Part shown: one piece after another, positions 34,704-45,885 of the stretch
How the letters are laid out: each line of letters starts with the position of its first letter
How positions within the stretch are numbered: position 1 is the first letter of the stretch
Assembly (NCBI GenBank): GCA_009363875.1
Contig: CM018695.1
Location: forward strand, 46,557,935-46,621,934
Length of the DNA: 64,000 bases
Direction of reading: 5' to 3'
Source of the DNA: Mikania micrantha
Lineage: Eukaryota; Streptophyta; Magnoliopsida; Asterales; Asteraceae
Position numbers and translations under genes: made by a program
Notes under the pieces: generated by a model
What the model saw: only the letters and a program-made list of their open reading frames with translations
Told to the model about the DNA's origin: nothing
Databases searched by the model: none

Positions 34704-34714
34704 TGGTATCAGAG
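34704..34714 (+). other. Primer binding site of TRIM
   Basis: TGGTATCAGAG, the initiator-Met tRNA complement, starts three bases after the left LTR. This fixes the plus orientation. Confidence 0.9.
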
Positions 34715-34865
34715 ACACTCCTATGACGTTCGGGATGTGGGGCAAACCTCATCCAGGGCGTTGAGTCCTGGGGGGTGTCTGGAGGACACCTTAGGCAGAT
34801 CCTACATGCTAGAGAGGCTAGCGGGGAAAACCTCATCGAGGACGATGAGTCCCAAGGGGGGTGTA

Positions 34866-35136
34866 TGTAACACCTTAGGCAAATCCCACATTGTCCGTGG
34901 ATAGGAGAGATCCTTGGTTCATATGTAATAACCCGCCTCTTATACCAACAACGCGTTTTGGGGCTTAATGGTAGTGGATGAGAGGAGAGCTCTACAGTTA
35001 AGTGTGCTTAGGTGACAGCAATCCATGATGGGTGACCCCCTGGGAAGTTTTCACCCGGGCGACCAAAAAGCAAAGCCGTGAGCTACAATTTGGCAAAGCG
35101 GACAATATTGCTGGTAAAACGAGGCGGGGTGTTACA
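34866..35136 (+). repeat. 3' LTR of TRIM
   Basis: It runs from tgtaacaccttaggcaaatc to ggggtgttaca, is the same length as the left copy, and is followed by the second atgtc. Confidence 0.92.
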
Positions 35137-35141
35137 ATGTC

Positions 35142-35581
35142 CTTATCTGGAGATCAATAGATCTAACAGATAATTTCTAAAGCACATAAATTCCTAAGCA
35201 GTTAATTCCCTAAGCAAATAATTTTCCCAAACGGGTAGTTCCCTTATTCCTCAATACTGACATCCACCCGATGTACCGTAAATGGTATATGTATAGGGCA
35301 TATGATAAGGGGAGGTCGCAACCGCCCAAACCACCGTCTCACCACCTTTACAATACACCACGAGTATGTTCTTATCGAGTCATTAGGGCACAAGTAAGCA
35401 AATAATCATTAAGCAGCATATACAATTCAGATGTATAAAAGGAGTTCAGTTAACATGTAATTAACACACAAGCATGAAATCCTGAATATACTAACTAGTG
35501 TATGAATTTCTTCATACTAGGGTATCCTACAGTTATAGACTAGGTCCACCATTTCTAGAAACCTAATTCCCTATAACCCAG
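35142..35581. other. 5' leader of element C (rest of gag-replacing region)
   Basis: About 440 bp of A+T-rich non-coding sequence with one more copy of the repeated atatgtatagggcatatg motif (35285-35343). No ORF. It lies between TRIM and the primer binding site. Confidence 0.65.
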
Positions 35582-35593
35582 GCTCTGATACCA
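35582..35593 (-). other. Primer binding site of element C
   Basis: Minus strand TGGTATCAGAGC, a perfect initiator-Met complement, starts three bases after the 5' LTR end. Confidence 0.92.
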
Positions 35594-35596
35594 ATC

Positions 35597-38500
35597 TGTA
35601 ACACCCCAACCGATGGCGGAAATGTCGGGATGCCACGAGGGATGTGTAGATTGTTCAAAAGCTCGTGGGCATCTAAATTAAGTCATCACATATCATTCAA
35701 TCAACCAAATTAAATACACAAAAATCATGTCTATCATGAATTAGTTACATCAATTACAAAAGAAAATTAGCTATCTAACTAAATTCTAATCGCCAGAATT
35801 CCAGTTAATTAGCTAAGTCAAAGATCCTATATGATGATGTCCAAAAGTGAGAGTTCATCCTCCTCAACCTACTTAGCTTCATTACCTGAAACATGTAAAA
35901 ATCAAGTGTCAACTACAAAGTAGTTGGTGAGTAATCATAAGTTTTATATTTAAAAATATTTTACAAAGGGTTTTAAAAGTTTGTATTTTCTTGATAACAT
36001 CCACATGAGCACCTGTGAGATAATCCAACACAATATCCAAATACACAATCCAAACACATAATCCAAACACATAATCACATAATTCAATAACTCATAGATT
36101 ATCAATCGTATGTTCAATCAACCAATCACAATCCATCAATATTCTCAAATAGTATAAGTGACAATACATGTATCATTGTGCATGACCGAGGTCAATGACA
36201 ATGACACACGGAGTTGTGGAAACATCCACGTGACAATACATGCAATCATTTAGGAAGACCGAAGTCAACCACAACAATGCATGGAGTTATGGAAACATCC
36301 ACGTGACAATACATGCAGTCGTCGCGAATGACACAAAGTCATTAGCTACAACTCATGGAATAGTGACAATACATGCAGTCGTTACGAATGACCAAAGTCA
36401 ATAGTAACAACTCATGGAATATGACGATCCATAACTATGGATCTCATACGAGTAAACAAGTGTCATCCCTGTGTTATCAAGTCAATATGTAAATTGGTAT
36501 ACATGTTTCACCTCCGAGTTTAAAAACAAAATAGTTTAAAAGGGAGGTTATGAGAACTCACCTGAGTCCTTAGAATTTGAATTCTTGTAGTATGCGCCCT
36601 CGCGTAATATAAATCACAAACAACTCAATCACCTGTATATGTTTTTAACGTTCATAAGCATACGCATTTCGTTTCAATTGCATGTTCCTTTTTAGATTCT
36701 TAAATGTTTAGTTACTTAGCTCATTTATTCAAAGTTAGCTTGTAACTCTTCAAGGTTTATCGATGATTATCAATACACTTCGATTTAGATTTATTCCTCT
36801 CAATTATCTAATGACAATAATTATTTATAAGCTCATAGGTATAATCTCTCCCCCTCCCCAAGTAGGTATATTCTAAAAGGAAGGACCCTAATCATATACA
36901 CAACCACATACTTGCATGTTTAATTATATCCTCTTTTTATGTAAGTTCTCATAATTCTTACTTAAATCATTAAAGAAGAATGGTGGTATTCTCATATATA
37001 CATATATCCTCTTTCGTGTGCATGCATGCATGTTGATTTAAAATACCTTTTGCATCTTAAGTTATCATGCTTAATCAACTTTTAAAACAATTAATCTCAT
37101 ACTATTTCTATAACTTATTTAATTCACGCACATCCATCATTTATAGCTTGTGTTTATTATGAAAAATTATAATAACTTAATAGTGATTTAGATCAGCCCT
37201 TGGGATCAGCGAACCTTATGGTTTGGTTGGCCAAGGTTCATGGGTTCTTAGGTTGCAAACAACAAATAGGTTCGGCCGGTTTTGAAGGGTTCGCAGCTAG
37301 GGTTCGGCTGAGGCCATGCAACTGAACCAAGAAGGTTCGGCTAAAGCCCAGGGTTCGCCACTTCTTGGTTCGCATAGAGTTCGGCAGCAGGGTCCTGTTG
37401 GAACCAGGGTTCGGTTAATTGGTAATAGGTTCGGTCCCTAGGGTTTTCTGCCACCGAAGGTTCGCTCTACCTAGGGTTTGGCCAAAGGTTCGTGTAAAGG
37501 GATAGGTTCGAGGCACCTGCTATGGTTCGGCCTATGGCCATTGGTTCGCCGGATGTAGCTCTGACCCAGGTTCGGCCAAGTTATTCTCTCGCGAACCCTG
37601 CACCATCGGCAGCCCCATTTCACGAACCTGTTATGCTTGGCTGTTCATCACCATCCTCATCAAGTTCTTATAGATTTAACACCATTCATGGCTTATATAT
37701 ACGAACACATATGCGTTCTTAAGGTTTTTCAAGCATAACATTCGTTTAAAGCTCACAATTGTAAACCGGTTATGGATAAAGTGAGAAACAAAAAAAAAGG
37801 CTCAAGATCTACCTCAAATGAGCTGCTAAACGTGGATTTCTTTGTAGATTCTTGTTCTCCTCGATCGCGCGGTCGTTTAGGCTCCAAGATCTCGTGATTT
37901 CATCAAGAATTGACGAAGATAAACTAGAGAGAAGTTGGGTGGGTTTGTGGGTGACGAAAATCAAGTTTTAGAGAGAGAGAGTTGGTGTGAAAATGAGGAA
38001 GAAGGTGGAACCTTCTTCAATATATCGTGTAGTATCTCAGCGTGTCCGGTCTCGTTTTTATCGCGATAATAATTAATAAATCCTCGGTTTTCATCGTAAA
38101 ATACTTTTAAACATAAAATATTCAAATAAATAGTTTTTGATTTAAATAAAATGACTTTAAATAAATTATTTCGTAAAACGGTTCCGAACCATTTTTGTTA
38201 AATTAATTATTTAACTAAAATAATTTTTCGTTTTCGTTTTAGGTTATGATTCCTAATAAACGTTTTTAAATAATTTTTCTTATTTTAATATCGTTAAATA
38301 TTATTTAGTTATCCCGTATCGTATTTCGATTCGATTTACGATTTATGGAATATCGTTTCAGAATATTATTCTCAATAATAATATTCGTGTGAATCGTCAC
38401 CCACGCGAATATATTATTAAGGTAACATTTCTGAAATAATATTCGCGTTTAAGTTATGTTCGTAACCTCACCATCGCGTAATTATTCTCAGTAAAGCTTT

Positions 38501-38968
38501 CATTATTTTATTGACTTTAATATTATCAATCCCAATCCAAAACACACCAAACCAAGTCACTGACACATCCATGATAGACCGAAATATGCATATGTATAGG
38601 GCATATGCAGAGGTAGATCGCAAACTCCCCTACACCGTCCCACCGCTATTTAGATAAACCATGACCATGTGTCCTTGACTACGTTTAGCAAAAAGACCAT
38701 AACAACTCCTAACTCCTTTCATTCCAAACCAGAATCCCTGATCCGTGTATTCATCTGCGATAAACACTCTGGTTTTGTTTAGTTGAGTTACAACTAAACC
38801 TCCCATGGTTCACGCGTATAATAATATGTTCTAAATATGTATACCAATAACAGTGATAATCATCAAATCATGCATCCAGCAATTCATTATCATTAATTAA
38901 TATCTTATCAGGTCGTAACAGTACAATCGTACGGATGTACGGACGACCGGAAATACAATGATGTTACA
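35597..38968 (-). repeat. 5' LTR of element C
   Basis: It is 3372 bp, from tgtaacaccccaaccg to gatgttaca. Compared with the left copy it has an extra 16-bp unit (aatccaaacacat repeated near 36050) and lacks about 61 bp near 38310. Its central 1.5 kb appears identical to 27644-29145. Confidence 0.93.
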
Positions 38969-38973
38969 ATAAC
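38969..38973. repeat. Right target-site duplication of element C (ataac)
   Basis: An exact copy of 26732-26736. Joining 26736 to 38974 restores D's leader up to its PBS. Confidence 0.93.
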
Positions 38974-38977
38974 CATG

Positions 38978-38989
38978 GCTCTGATACCA
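38978..38989 (-). other. Primer binding site of element D
   Basis: Minus strand TGGTATCAGAGC, perfect, three bases from D's 5' LTR. Element C inserted between it and the rest of D's internal region. Confidence 0.9.
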
Positions 38990-38992
38990 ATG

Positions 38993-40592
38993 TGTCACAT
39001 CCCGACCGGTGGCGGAATATGCCGGGGCATGATATGTGAATGATTGTTCATAAGCTCATGATTTCTAATTAAATGTTTCATATTTAAAATACTAATTACA
39101 ATGATATTGCATTACAAGTTCAAAGTCGAATAAAAATTTAAGAATACAAAACTTAAGTCTTTGACAAAACAATCTAGGTCCATATTCCTAAACTTTTACT
39201 TAGAGTCTTCACTTTAACCTATCACACATGTAAAGTAACTATCAACTAAATGAATGGTTGGTGAGTAGTCACATGATCGTAATAGTATAAGTTTCAAAGT
39301 ATGCAAACCTTAATAGCAATGTATATGAATATTATACTATGAATGTCACAAGCAAGTGTAAATGGAGTACCGGAATAGAACCTTTGTCTACACCACCCAA
39401 CCCCAGCGTCCTAACCGCTGGGCTGGGTGAGTAGATTGTTTATGATGTCTGAAACGAATTAATGTTAAACAAACCACCCTGTTCTTCCCTAATTCCTTAA
39501 AAGTCGAAACCCTAGCTTGATCCTAGCCCGGATTCGATCGAATGAGCATATGTGTGATCCTAAATTGATAGGGCTTTTGTTCTATGCTAAGTGACAAGTC
39601 TAATGAGCATGATACTTACCTAGTAATCGTTTCGTTCGAAGGGGGTTTGAGTTCGTGGAAGGTTCGGATGATCTTAAGCTTGGATCTACCGTTCGAAGCA
39701 ATATCAAAATGTTAGGCTGCTTCTAGTCGACTCAGAGAGTTGTCACGACGGTGTGTGTGTGTTTGTAATTTGATTATGGTGAGCAAAAGAGACGGATTCG
39801 AGTAGAAGATTTGTTTAAACGATCGAGTAGTGTAATCATGGATTAGACGTGTGATTAGGTGCAATTAAAGCATTAATTATTGTCGTTAGAGGTTGGTATA
39901 TGTTCGGCCGAGCGTGCTTGTGCCATAAATGGCCTGATTTATCGATTGGGTGAGGTGGTCGGCATCGGTGGTTCGAACAAGGGAGGGGGGTTGGGCATTT
40001 GCTGAAAGTTTAGAGAAATAGCATAACAGGTCCCCCTGTTCTGCCCATTGACACCTTTTCCCGAAACTTCTCCCACTCACACATATAGTTTGGGTTTTTA
40101 CAGAAACAGCCCTTGTAGTTATATAACCTATTAGTTTTTGGTTTAAAAGCTTTTATAAGATTTATAAAATAAGTTTTGCAACTTATTAAGTATTATAAAG
40201 TCAAAAAAAAAAATTTATATCACATATTAGTTAATAAGGTTAAATAGTTTAAATAAAGTTTATAAGGCTTTATTTATTAATAATGGTGTATAAATACATA
40301 TATTTATAAGATTTATAAAATGAGTTTTATAACTTAATGACTTATTAAGTTTATAAAATCGTAAATAATGTTTATACGTACGTATACATACATATATATA
40401 TATATATATAATATTTGTTTACACAAAACTTAAATAAATTTGATTAAAATATTTATAGTTTAAATACTTGTATATATATACACATCAATTTACATATATT
40501 TTAAAGATAAAATGTTTGAAACTCAACATGATTCTCATAACTCGATTATGCTTTTTACAAAAATTAAAAATCGAAAATACGCAATTGTTACA
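38993..40592 (-). repeat. 5' LTR of element D, with a 1.1-kb internal deletion
   Basis: A 1600-bp sequence from tgtcacatcc to attgttaca. It aligns with 19820-22496 except that bases corresponding to about 20178-21322 are missing; the join shows the shared trinucleotide acc. It also has about 50 bp not in the left copy near 39535-39585. Confidence 0.9.
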
Positions 40593-40597
40593 GTACA
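40593..40597. repeat. Right target-site duplication of element D (gtaca)
   Basis: An exact copy of 19815-19819. Confidence 0.9.
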
Positions 40598-41187
40598 CTT
40601 GTATTCACATCTTGAGTTTTACATCTCTTGGTCATGATGGGTTTAATCCCTGTATTCTGCAAAGATTCGAAATCATTAGAGTTAAAATTATTGTTGACCA
40701 CATTACCGTATGTTGGTGTCCCGAATCTTGGGATTTTCCGTTTGAGTCAGCATCACGATGAAGTCTCCTGAGTGGTTTTTTGAGGGTCTTGTGTCATTGA
40801 ATTCCAAGATCATGGGATATAGCGTAGTCATTACTATGTCCTTTTTATGTTTTTCCTCCTTGAAGCTACTAAGGATATACTGATTGAAAAGTTATTTCTT
40901 GGTCTAATCTTTGACTATGGTGTATATAGAAAGGAGCTTGTTGGTTGAGGCGAAAAAAGGTGTTGCAGTCATCTGGATCCTAGAAGTCGAGATATTGCCC
41001 CCAATGGGAAACGGTCTTCTCGTAGGATTGTCAATTCTTTTTTAAGAAAACTGAAGAGGGTAGTAAACTAAGAGTGGAGAGTGGAGGAGAAGTAGAATAG
41101 AACTAGATTGAGACTCGTTTTTTGAAAATATCTTCAACATTTCGTTTTTTTTTTTTTTGAAATTTTAAGAACGAAAAAGCATAATTT
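40598..41187 (-). mobile_element. Internal remnant of Tat-like element H
   Basis: About 590 bp directly left of a Tat-type PBS and LTR, so it should be the 5' leader and gag start of a minus-strand element. The frames are broken and I could not identify a domain with confidence. It is interrupted on the left by element D. Confidence 0.5.
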
Positions 41188-41205
41188 GCCCCATGATGAG
41201 CGCCA
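41188..41205 (-). other. Primer binding site of Tat-like element H
   Basis: Minus strand TGGCGCTCATCATGGGGC, the diverged counterpart of TGGCGCCCACCGTGGGGC in element F, three bases from the LTR. The complementary tRNA is not certain to me. Confidence 0.7.
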
Positions 41206-41208
41206 AAT

Positions 41209-42322
41209 TGTTTTGGGAAAAAATTAACAAGCTTAATTTTAGTTATTCCAGTTATAGTTAAAGGATATATTATGCTAATTATCTAAAAGATGTGGATATG
41301 TGGGTTAATTTAGAAAGCTGTTGAGCAAGAATAAGGACTTGAAAATACAACATCGTGCTATTTAAGTAAATAAGTGATCAACTATGTCGAAATTATCAAT
41401 TTATAACTAATAATATGTAAATATATGAGTAGAATAACAAACAATTTATTAAGGATCCTTGAAGATATTTGAGGATACTGAACTTGTAAATAAGTAAATA
41501 ATCTTATAAAAAAGATAAGTTTATATCTTAGTTTAAGAAACAGTGTAGTCAGGATAATGTGAAAATAAGACTATTTCTTGAAGATATTCAAGGATATTGT
41601 CCTTGCAAGTATATAAATATGCTTAAAATGTAAAGAACACGAGATATTACGAGGAAAGCTAGAAAATCCTTAAAGGATAATCGGCATAAAACCTCGGGAG
41701 CTGATAATTGACGGCTGCCTTGTTACTTATATTGAACGAAACCATTACAAGTGCGAAGACTATGATCAATCGCTAAGTAGAGAGAGGAGAATCAAGAAAT
41801 ATTCTTGATGCTGAGTTCTCTAGAGTGTAGTGTGTGTAAAGTGATGCATTGTGTCCCTTATGATCGATTCCATAGCCTATTTATACATAAAATGCAGATA
41901 ACAACTTTCCTAAAATCTCGTCGAGGATCCTGAAAATGTCATATTCTTTAGCTGAAGTTGCTGCAATGTGTTTACTAGTCTTTTATGCGTTTATCCTTCT
42001 TCCAACGTCTCTTTTGACTGGATACCGAGTTTTCAGGTCGTATCTAGTCAGCCATGACTCATTTATGACCATTTGGAGACTTGTTCATCACTCGTAACAG
42101 TTATTAACCATGTATACATGTTCTATTTTACTAAATCTAGACTTTCAAGGTAAGATTAAGTTCCAAATGAATAACATGCAAGGATAAGTCATGATATACA
42201 GAAAAGGCCGATTAGTGACATGAGTGTTTAGGATATTGGACTATCCTCAAATATCCTGAATATCAAAGTATCCTCGAATATCCTCGATTAAGGATCATGG
42301 ATCATAAAATTGACCAACAACA
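41209..42322 (-). repeat. LTR of Tat-like element H
   Basis: It begins tgttttgggaaaaaattaac, like element F's tgtttcgggtaaaaattaac, and ends near accaacaaca, like F's cccacaaca. It shares with F the phrases aggatattcgagg, acctcgggag and cggcataaa. It is about 1.1 kb, longer than F's LTR. No partner LTR or TSD was found, so it is an old truncated copy. Confidence 0.7.
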
Positions 42323-43585
42323 ACAATTTAACTTCAGCATTGATTATATCAGTGAGGGTAGGATGTGCAGGCTCTCTTAGTACGTAGTCAAACTCCGTGA
42401 TCCCAGGAGTCAGCTAGCATCATCGAGTCTTTTCAAGAAGAGTAGTTCGCACCAATAAGGGTTTCAATTCTAATATTGGGAGATATGGATTAAATTAGAT
42501 GAGAAAGAGTAATATACTAAGGCGATAGAATGACTTAGAGTGATCTATGGGATAACTTGTATCTACTACAGACAAATATAGGACCATTATAATAAGAAAG
42601 TTGTGATAAAAGTCTTCTATGACATCAAAGTGATAAACTAAATTAGGTTCTACTTAAACAAATGGATTTCACGTTGGTTAATAACCATTCGTTTAAGTAT
42701 CAGGAACAATTAATTAGAAAATAAATGTTCAATAGTAATATAACACATCACATATGGGCAAAAGTGAAACCTTTATGCTTTAAGGCGAAGAAATGTCATG
42801 TGAATATCTAATGTTTAAGGATATACCACATTAAATGACAATACTATATAACATTCGAATAATAATATGTAACACATCACCTTTGGCAGAAGTGAAACAC
42901 TTGTTATTGAGTTTAAGCATTTTTATATATAAGGTTTTATTTAACCATGATATTTAGTGATTTAACACATATGATTTAAGGTTTTGTACAAACATAATAT
43001 TCTAAGTTTTTTTTTTTTAACAAAACAATTTACTTATAACTTAGCTCCTTGTTAACATGGATCGAACTCTGCGGTGAGTTTGTTGGGGTTGGGACGGGCC
43101 TTAAAAAATTATGGTAAAGAAATGTTCTCAGTTAAAAACTCATTCTCGATAAGAAACATAGTTCTCGGTACGAAATTCGTTTTTTGTTAGGATAGTTCTC
43201 GGTAGAAAACATGAATTATCAGTTTTTAGCTGAGTTCTCGGTATGAGAACTTTTTTTCATGATTATAAGTCGAGTTCTTATTCTTATAATTTAGTTCTCT
43301 GTTTTTAGCCAAGATCTGTTGATTTTAGCTAAATTCTAAAAACTTAGTAATTATCAAAGATATTTAGTTTAAAATAAATTTATTCTATTCAAAATCTTGG
43401 AGATAAAGTTACTGATTTAAATTAAGGAAACACAATTAATGTTTGCATTTTTCTCAAAATAAGGGGATTTTCACAAAAATCATGAAGAACATGAAAAACA
43501 TTCATAATTTTATTTTGAATGTTCATAAAAACGTGGTTTTCGATCTGATTTCAATTTGAGATTAGGAATCGATTATTCAACACAT
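42323..43585. other. Non-coding leader region belonging to LTR element G
   Basis: A+T-rich sequence without a convincing ORF. It includes irregular gttctcggta repeats (43110-43330) and a poly-T near 43007-43018. Since G's PBS and LTR follow at 43586, this is probably G's leader, but no gag or pol could be identified. Confidence 0.45.
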
Positions 43586-43597
43586 AGCTCTGATACA
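43586..43597 (-). other. Primer binding site of LTR element G
   Basis: Minus strand TTGTATCAGAGC, close to the initiator-Met complement with the same missing G as in element A, three bases from the LTR start tgtagaatg at 43601. Confidence 0.65.
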
Positions 43598-43600
43598 ACA

Positions 43601-43771
43601 TGTAGAATGATTCTTATGATCAGTTTATAAACATGTATACAAATCACATATTAGTAAATAGATAAATCAAATCAAAACATGTGAATCCAATAAAAGCATT
43701 GTTGATTCCTGACATGATTCCTAACATGACTTCTATAAGAAGATCTGATCGAGTTCCGGTTTAGAGTGTAT
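43601..43771 (-). repeat. LTR of element G, left part (split by element F)
   Basis: It starts tgtagaatgattcttat, and the sequence continues at 52802 after element F. It is related to 19268-19819. The last five bases (tgtat) form F's target site. Confidence 0.65.
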
Positions 43772-44583
43772 TGTTTTGGGTAAAAATTAACAAGCTTAAC
43801 TTTTAGCAAAACCGAATTAAAAAAGTGGGGTATTGTGTTTTACAAGCAAATATAATGAGTATACTAAAAATATGTTTAAGATATCCCCAAATATCCCTGT
43901 GGATATTCCAATATATCAAACAGAAAAATAGCAAGACACACGAGATTTATACGAGGAAAAGCCCTTAATCCCTTAGGATTGCCGGCATAAAAACCTCGGG
44001 AGGTGACAATCGTCACTCTGCCTATTTATTATTAAGAAACCGATGAAAATACAAGAGTATGACCTTAGATGATTGATACTAAGTGCTACAATTGCTTGAA
44101 TCTGTGTGTGTTTGAGAGAAAATGAATAAAAGATGATGAAAAATGCATCCCTAATCGATCACCAGCCGTTTCTTTATATACAACATTTTGTAACAGCTAA
44201 ATTAACTAAATTCCCGAATATCCCGGCGAGAATCTCGGAATAATGGCCAAGTGACAGCTACCACGTCCATTTACCATATTTAACCGTCCTATTTAAGTGA
44301 ATCCCGAGTCTTTAGGTCCAATTTAGTCAACATGACCGTTGATGACTTATTCTTCACTTGTTTCCATAATTTAGCATGTTCCCATGTTTTCTTTGACTGT
44401 ATCCCGACTTTTAAGTAAAATCAAGTCCACAAACAGTAACCTGCAAAACTATCTCAAGCTATACAAAGAGGAGATCGATTAGTAATGTTAGTACTCAAGA
44501 TATTTGAGGATATTTAAGAATCCCATATTCCGGATTATCCTCGGAAATCCCGAATCTTAGTGCATAAAAATTGTCCCACAACA
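43772..44583 (-). repeat. 3' LTR of element F
   Basis: It is 812 bp, tgttttgggtaaaa to gtcccacaaca. It differs from the right LTR at scattered sites and by about 8 bp near 44345. Confidence 0.94.
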
Positions 44584-44594
44584 ATTGCCCCCAG
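44584..44594 (-). other. Polypurine tract of element F
   Basis: Minus strand CTGGGGGCAAT directly precedes the 3' LTR start TGTTGTGGGAC. Confidence 0.85.
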
Positions 44595-45660
44595 AATTTT
44601 GTAAGCTGTTCTTAACACATACAGCTGAAAAAATTTTCAGACTCAATCTTCGTAAGAACATGTTTTGTTACTTCTTAGGATTCAGAATTTACAACTATTC
44701 TTATATTTATAATTCCTTTTATCATCTTGATAGCTGTAAAGAATGTATGAAACTTTTAAAAGTTTGTTGTGGATTCTAAGTTCCTATGATAATTTTAGTA
44801 TTATGAATAAGTCCAAGGACTTAAGCTTATTAATCCGCAATTTACGCCCGATACTTTCTAATGATTTTACACATTAGAATATTCCTAAATAAGGATACTT
44901 TTATGCTTTAAGAAAACATACCAAATATGCTTTAGATAAAGCATTCTAGAATCCTTATATATTTCTAGTCGTTACCTTTAGCTAAACAATATTAATGTGT
45001 TGAACGTTTATGCTTTAACATATCTTCTGAATATCAAAAAATATTTTAGGGACATTTTGAATATCTGTAGATTTGTTGGATTTGTAATTTAATAAGTACT
45101 AATATTACTTACGCTTTGAATAGAATTACATTGCCTTAATATGTTAAACACTTATGTTTTGTAAATATTTTTATTATTTCCTTTAAAATGTTTTTCAGAA
45201 TATTTTTGCTAATAGATATTTTACAACCAGGATATAATTGAGAAGAGTCTCGACTTATCCTGATCAGGGTAGTGATTGTAAGAAAATTAAGAATATTACT
45301 ATAGTTTTCATTATTTGGTTTATTTTTTTAAAATATTTATACAAGGCTTTATTTCAAGATCAGATATTTCTAAATAAAATTTAATTGTATAATTAGAAAG
45401 AAAGATTTCTGTAGAGTTAAGAAATAAATACCAACCCCTTGATAGAATAGACTTGCTCTCGAATTTTTTCTTATCCCTGTCAGGATAATGTGTAAATTAC
45501 ATACCTTTATTTCCTTAGGCATATTATGAATATACTAGTGCAATATCTTGAAATAGTTCTGAGAGTCAAGTTCAGCTTCTGAATATCCCTGAGCATATTC
45601 CAAGTATGTGCTTCATCCCAAATATCCTTGAAGGCTTGTTCCTGCACATGTTCATAAACA
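44595..45660. other. 3' untranslated region of element F (first part)
   Basis: About 1.1 kb of A+T-rich sequence between PPT and minisatellite. A plus-strand 64-codon frame at 44585-44779 has no recognisable similarity. Long non-coding regions after integrase are common in the Tat lineage. Confidence 0.65.
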
Positions 45661-45684
45661 AGAAAGATTGGGATAAACCCAATA

Positions 45685-45885
45685 TACTGGTGACTAAGGC
45701 CGGTTAGACTGGTGGCAAGGTCGAAAATACTGGCGACAAGGCCGATTATACTGGCGACTAAGGCCGAAAATACAGGCGACTAAGGCCGAAAATACTGGCG
45801 ACAAGGCCGAAAGATACTGGCGACTAAGGTCGGAATGCTGGCGACTAAGGCCCGGGATACTGGCGACTAGGGCGGAATTCGGTGG
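45685..45885. repeat. ACTGGCGACTAAGGCCGAAAAT minisatellite in element F
   Basis: About nine tandem units of 20-25 bp, consensus tactggcgactaaggccgaaaa with variants (gacaagg, ggtgg, ttagac). It makes a spurious minus-strand frame rich in SRQY. Tat elements often carry tandem arrays here. Confidence 0.9.

Larger units (their letters stand above)
34430..35136 (+). mobile_element. TRIM (terminal-repeat retrotransposon in miniature)
   Basis: A 707-bp element with two LTRs of 271 bp (34430-34700 and 34866-35136), 165 bp between them, a PBS directly after the left LTR and a G-rich polypurine tract (ccaaggggggtgta) directly before the right LTR. The 5-bp TSD is perfect. It has no coding sequence, as expected for a TRIM. 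It is on the plus strand, opposite to all other LTR elements here. Each LTR ends gaggcggggtgttaca. Confidence 0.93.
26737..38968 (-). mobile_element. Tekay-like Ty3/gypsy element C with pol but without gag
   Basis: A 12.2-kb minus-strand element with LTRs of 3415 and 3372 bp, TSD ataac, PBS beside the right LTR and PPT beside the left. pol is present from protease to the chromodomain-like end with only a few stops and two single-base frameshifts. gag is reduced to one zinc knuckle; about 1.3 kb of repeated non-coding sequence, and a TRIM, lie where gag should be. It inserted into element D, 24 bp from D's 5' LTR. Confidence 0.95.
19820..40592 (-). mobile_element. Large, almost non-coding Tekay-like element (element D), hosting element C
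   Basis: Two related LTRs (19820-22496 and 38993-40592), a matching 5-bp TSD, a primer binding site beside the right LTR and a purine tract beside the left LTR define a minus-strand element. Without element C and its duplicated site it is about 8.5 kb. Its only coding trace is the last part of integrase. The other 3.8 kb of internal DNA is A+T-rich and partly tandem-repetitive. This is the architecture of a large retrotransposon derivative that depends on enzymes from elsewhere. Confidence 0.9.

Noticed and set aside
28649..37722. Two identical 66-codon frames (28649-28849 and 37522-37722) that look like a duplicated gene
   Set aside because: They lie at the same place in the two LTRs of element C, inside the GGTTCG array, and are identical because the LTR is.
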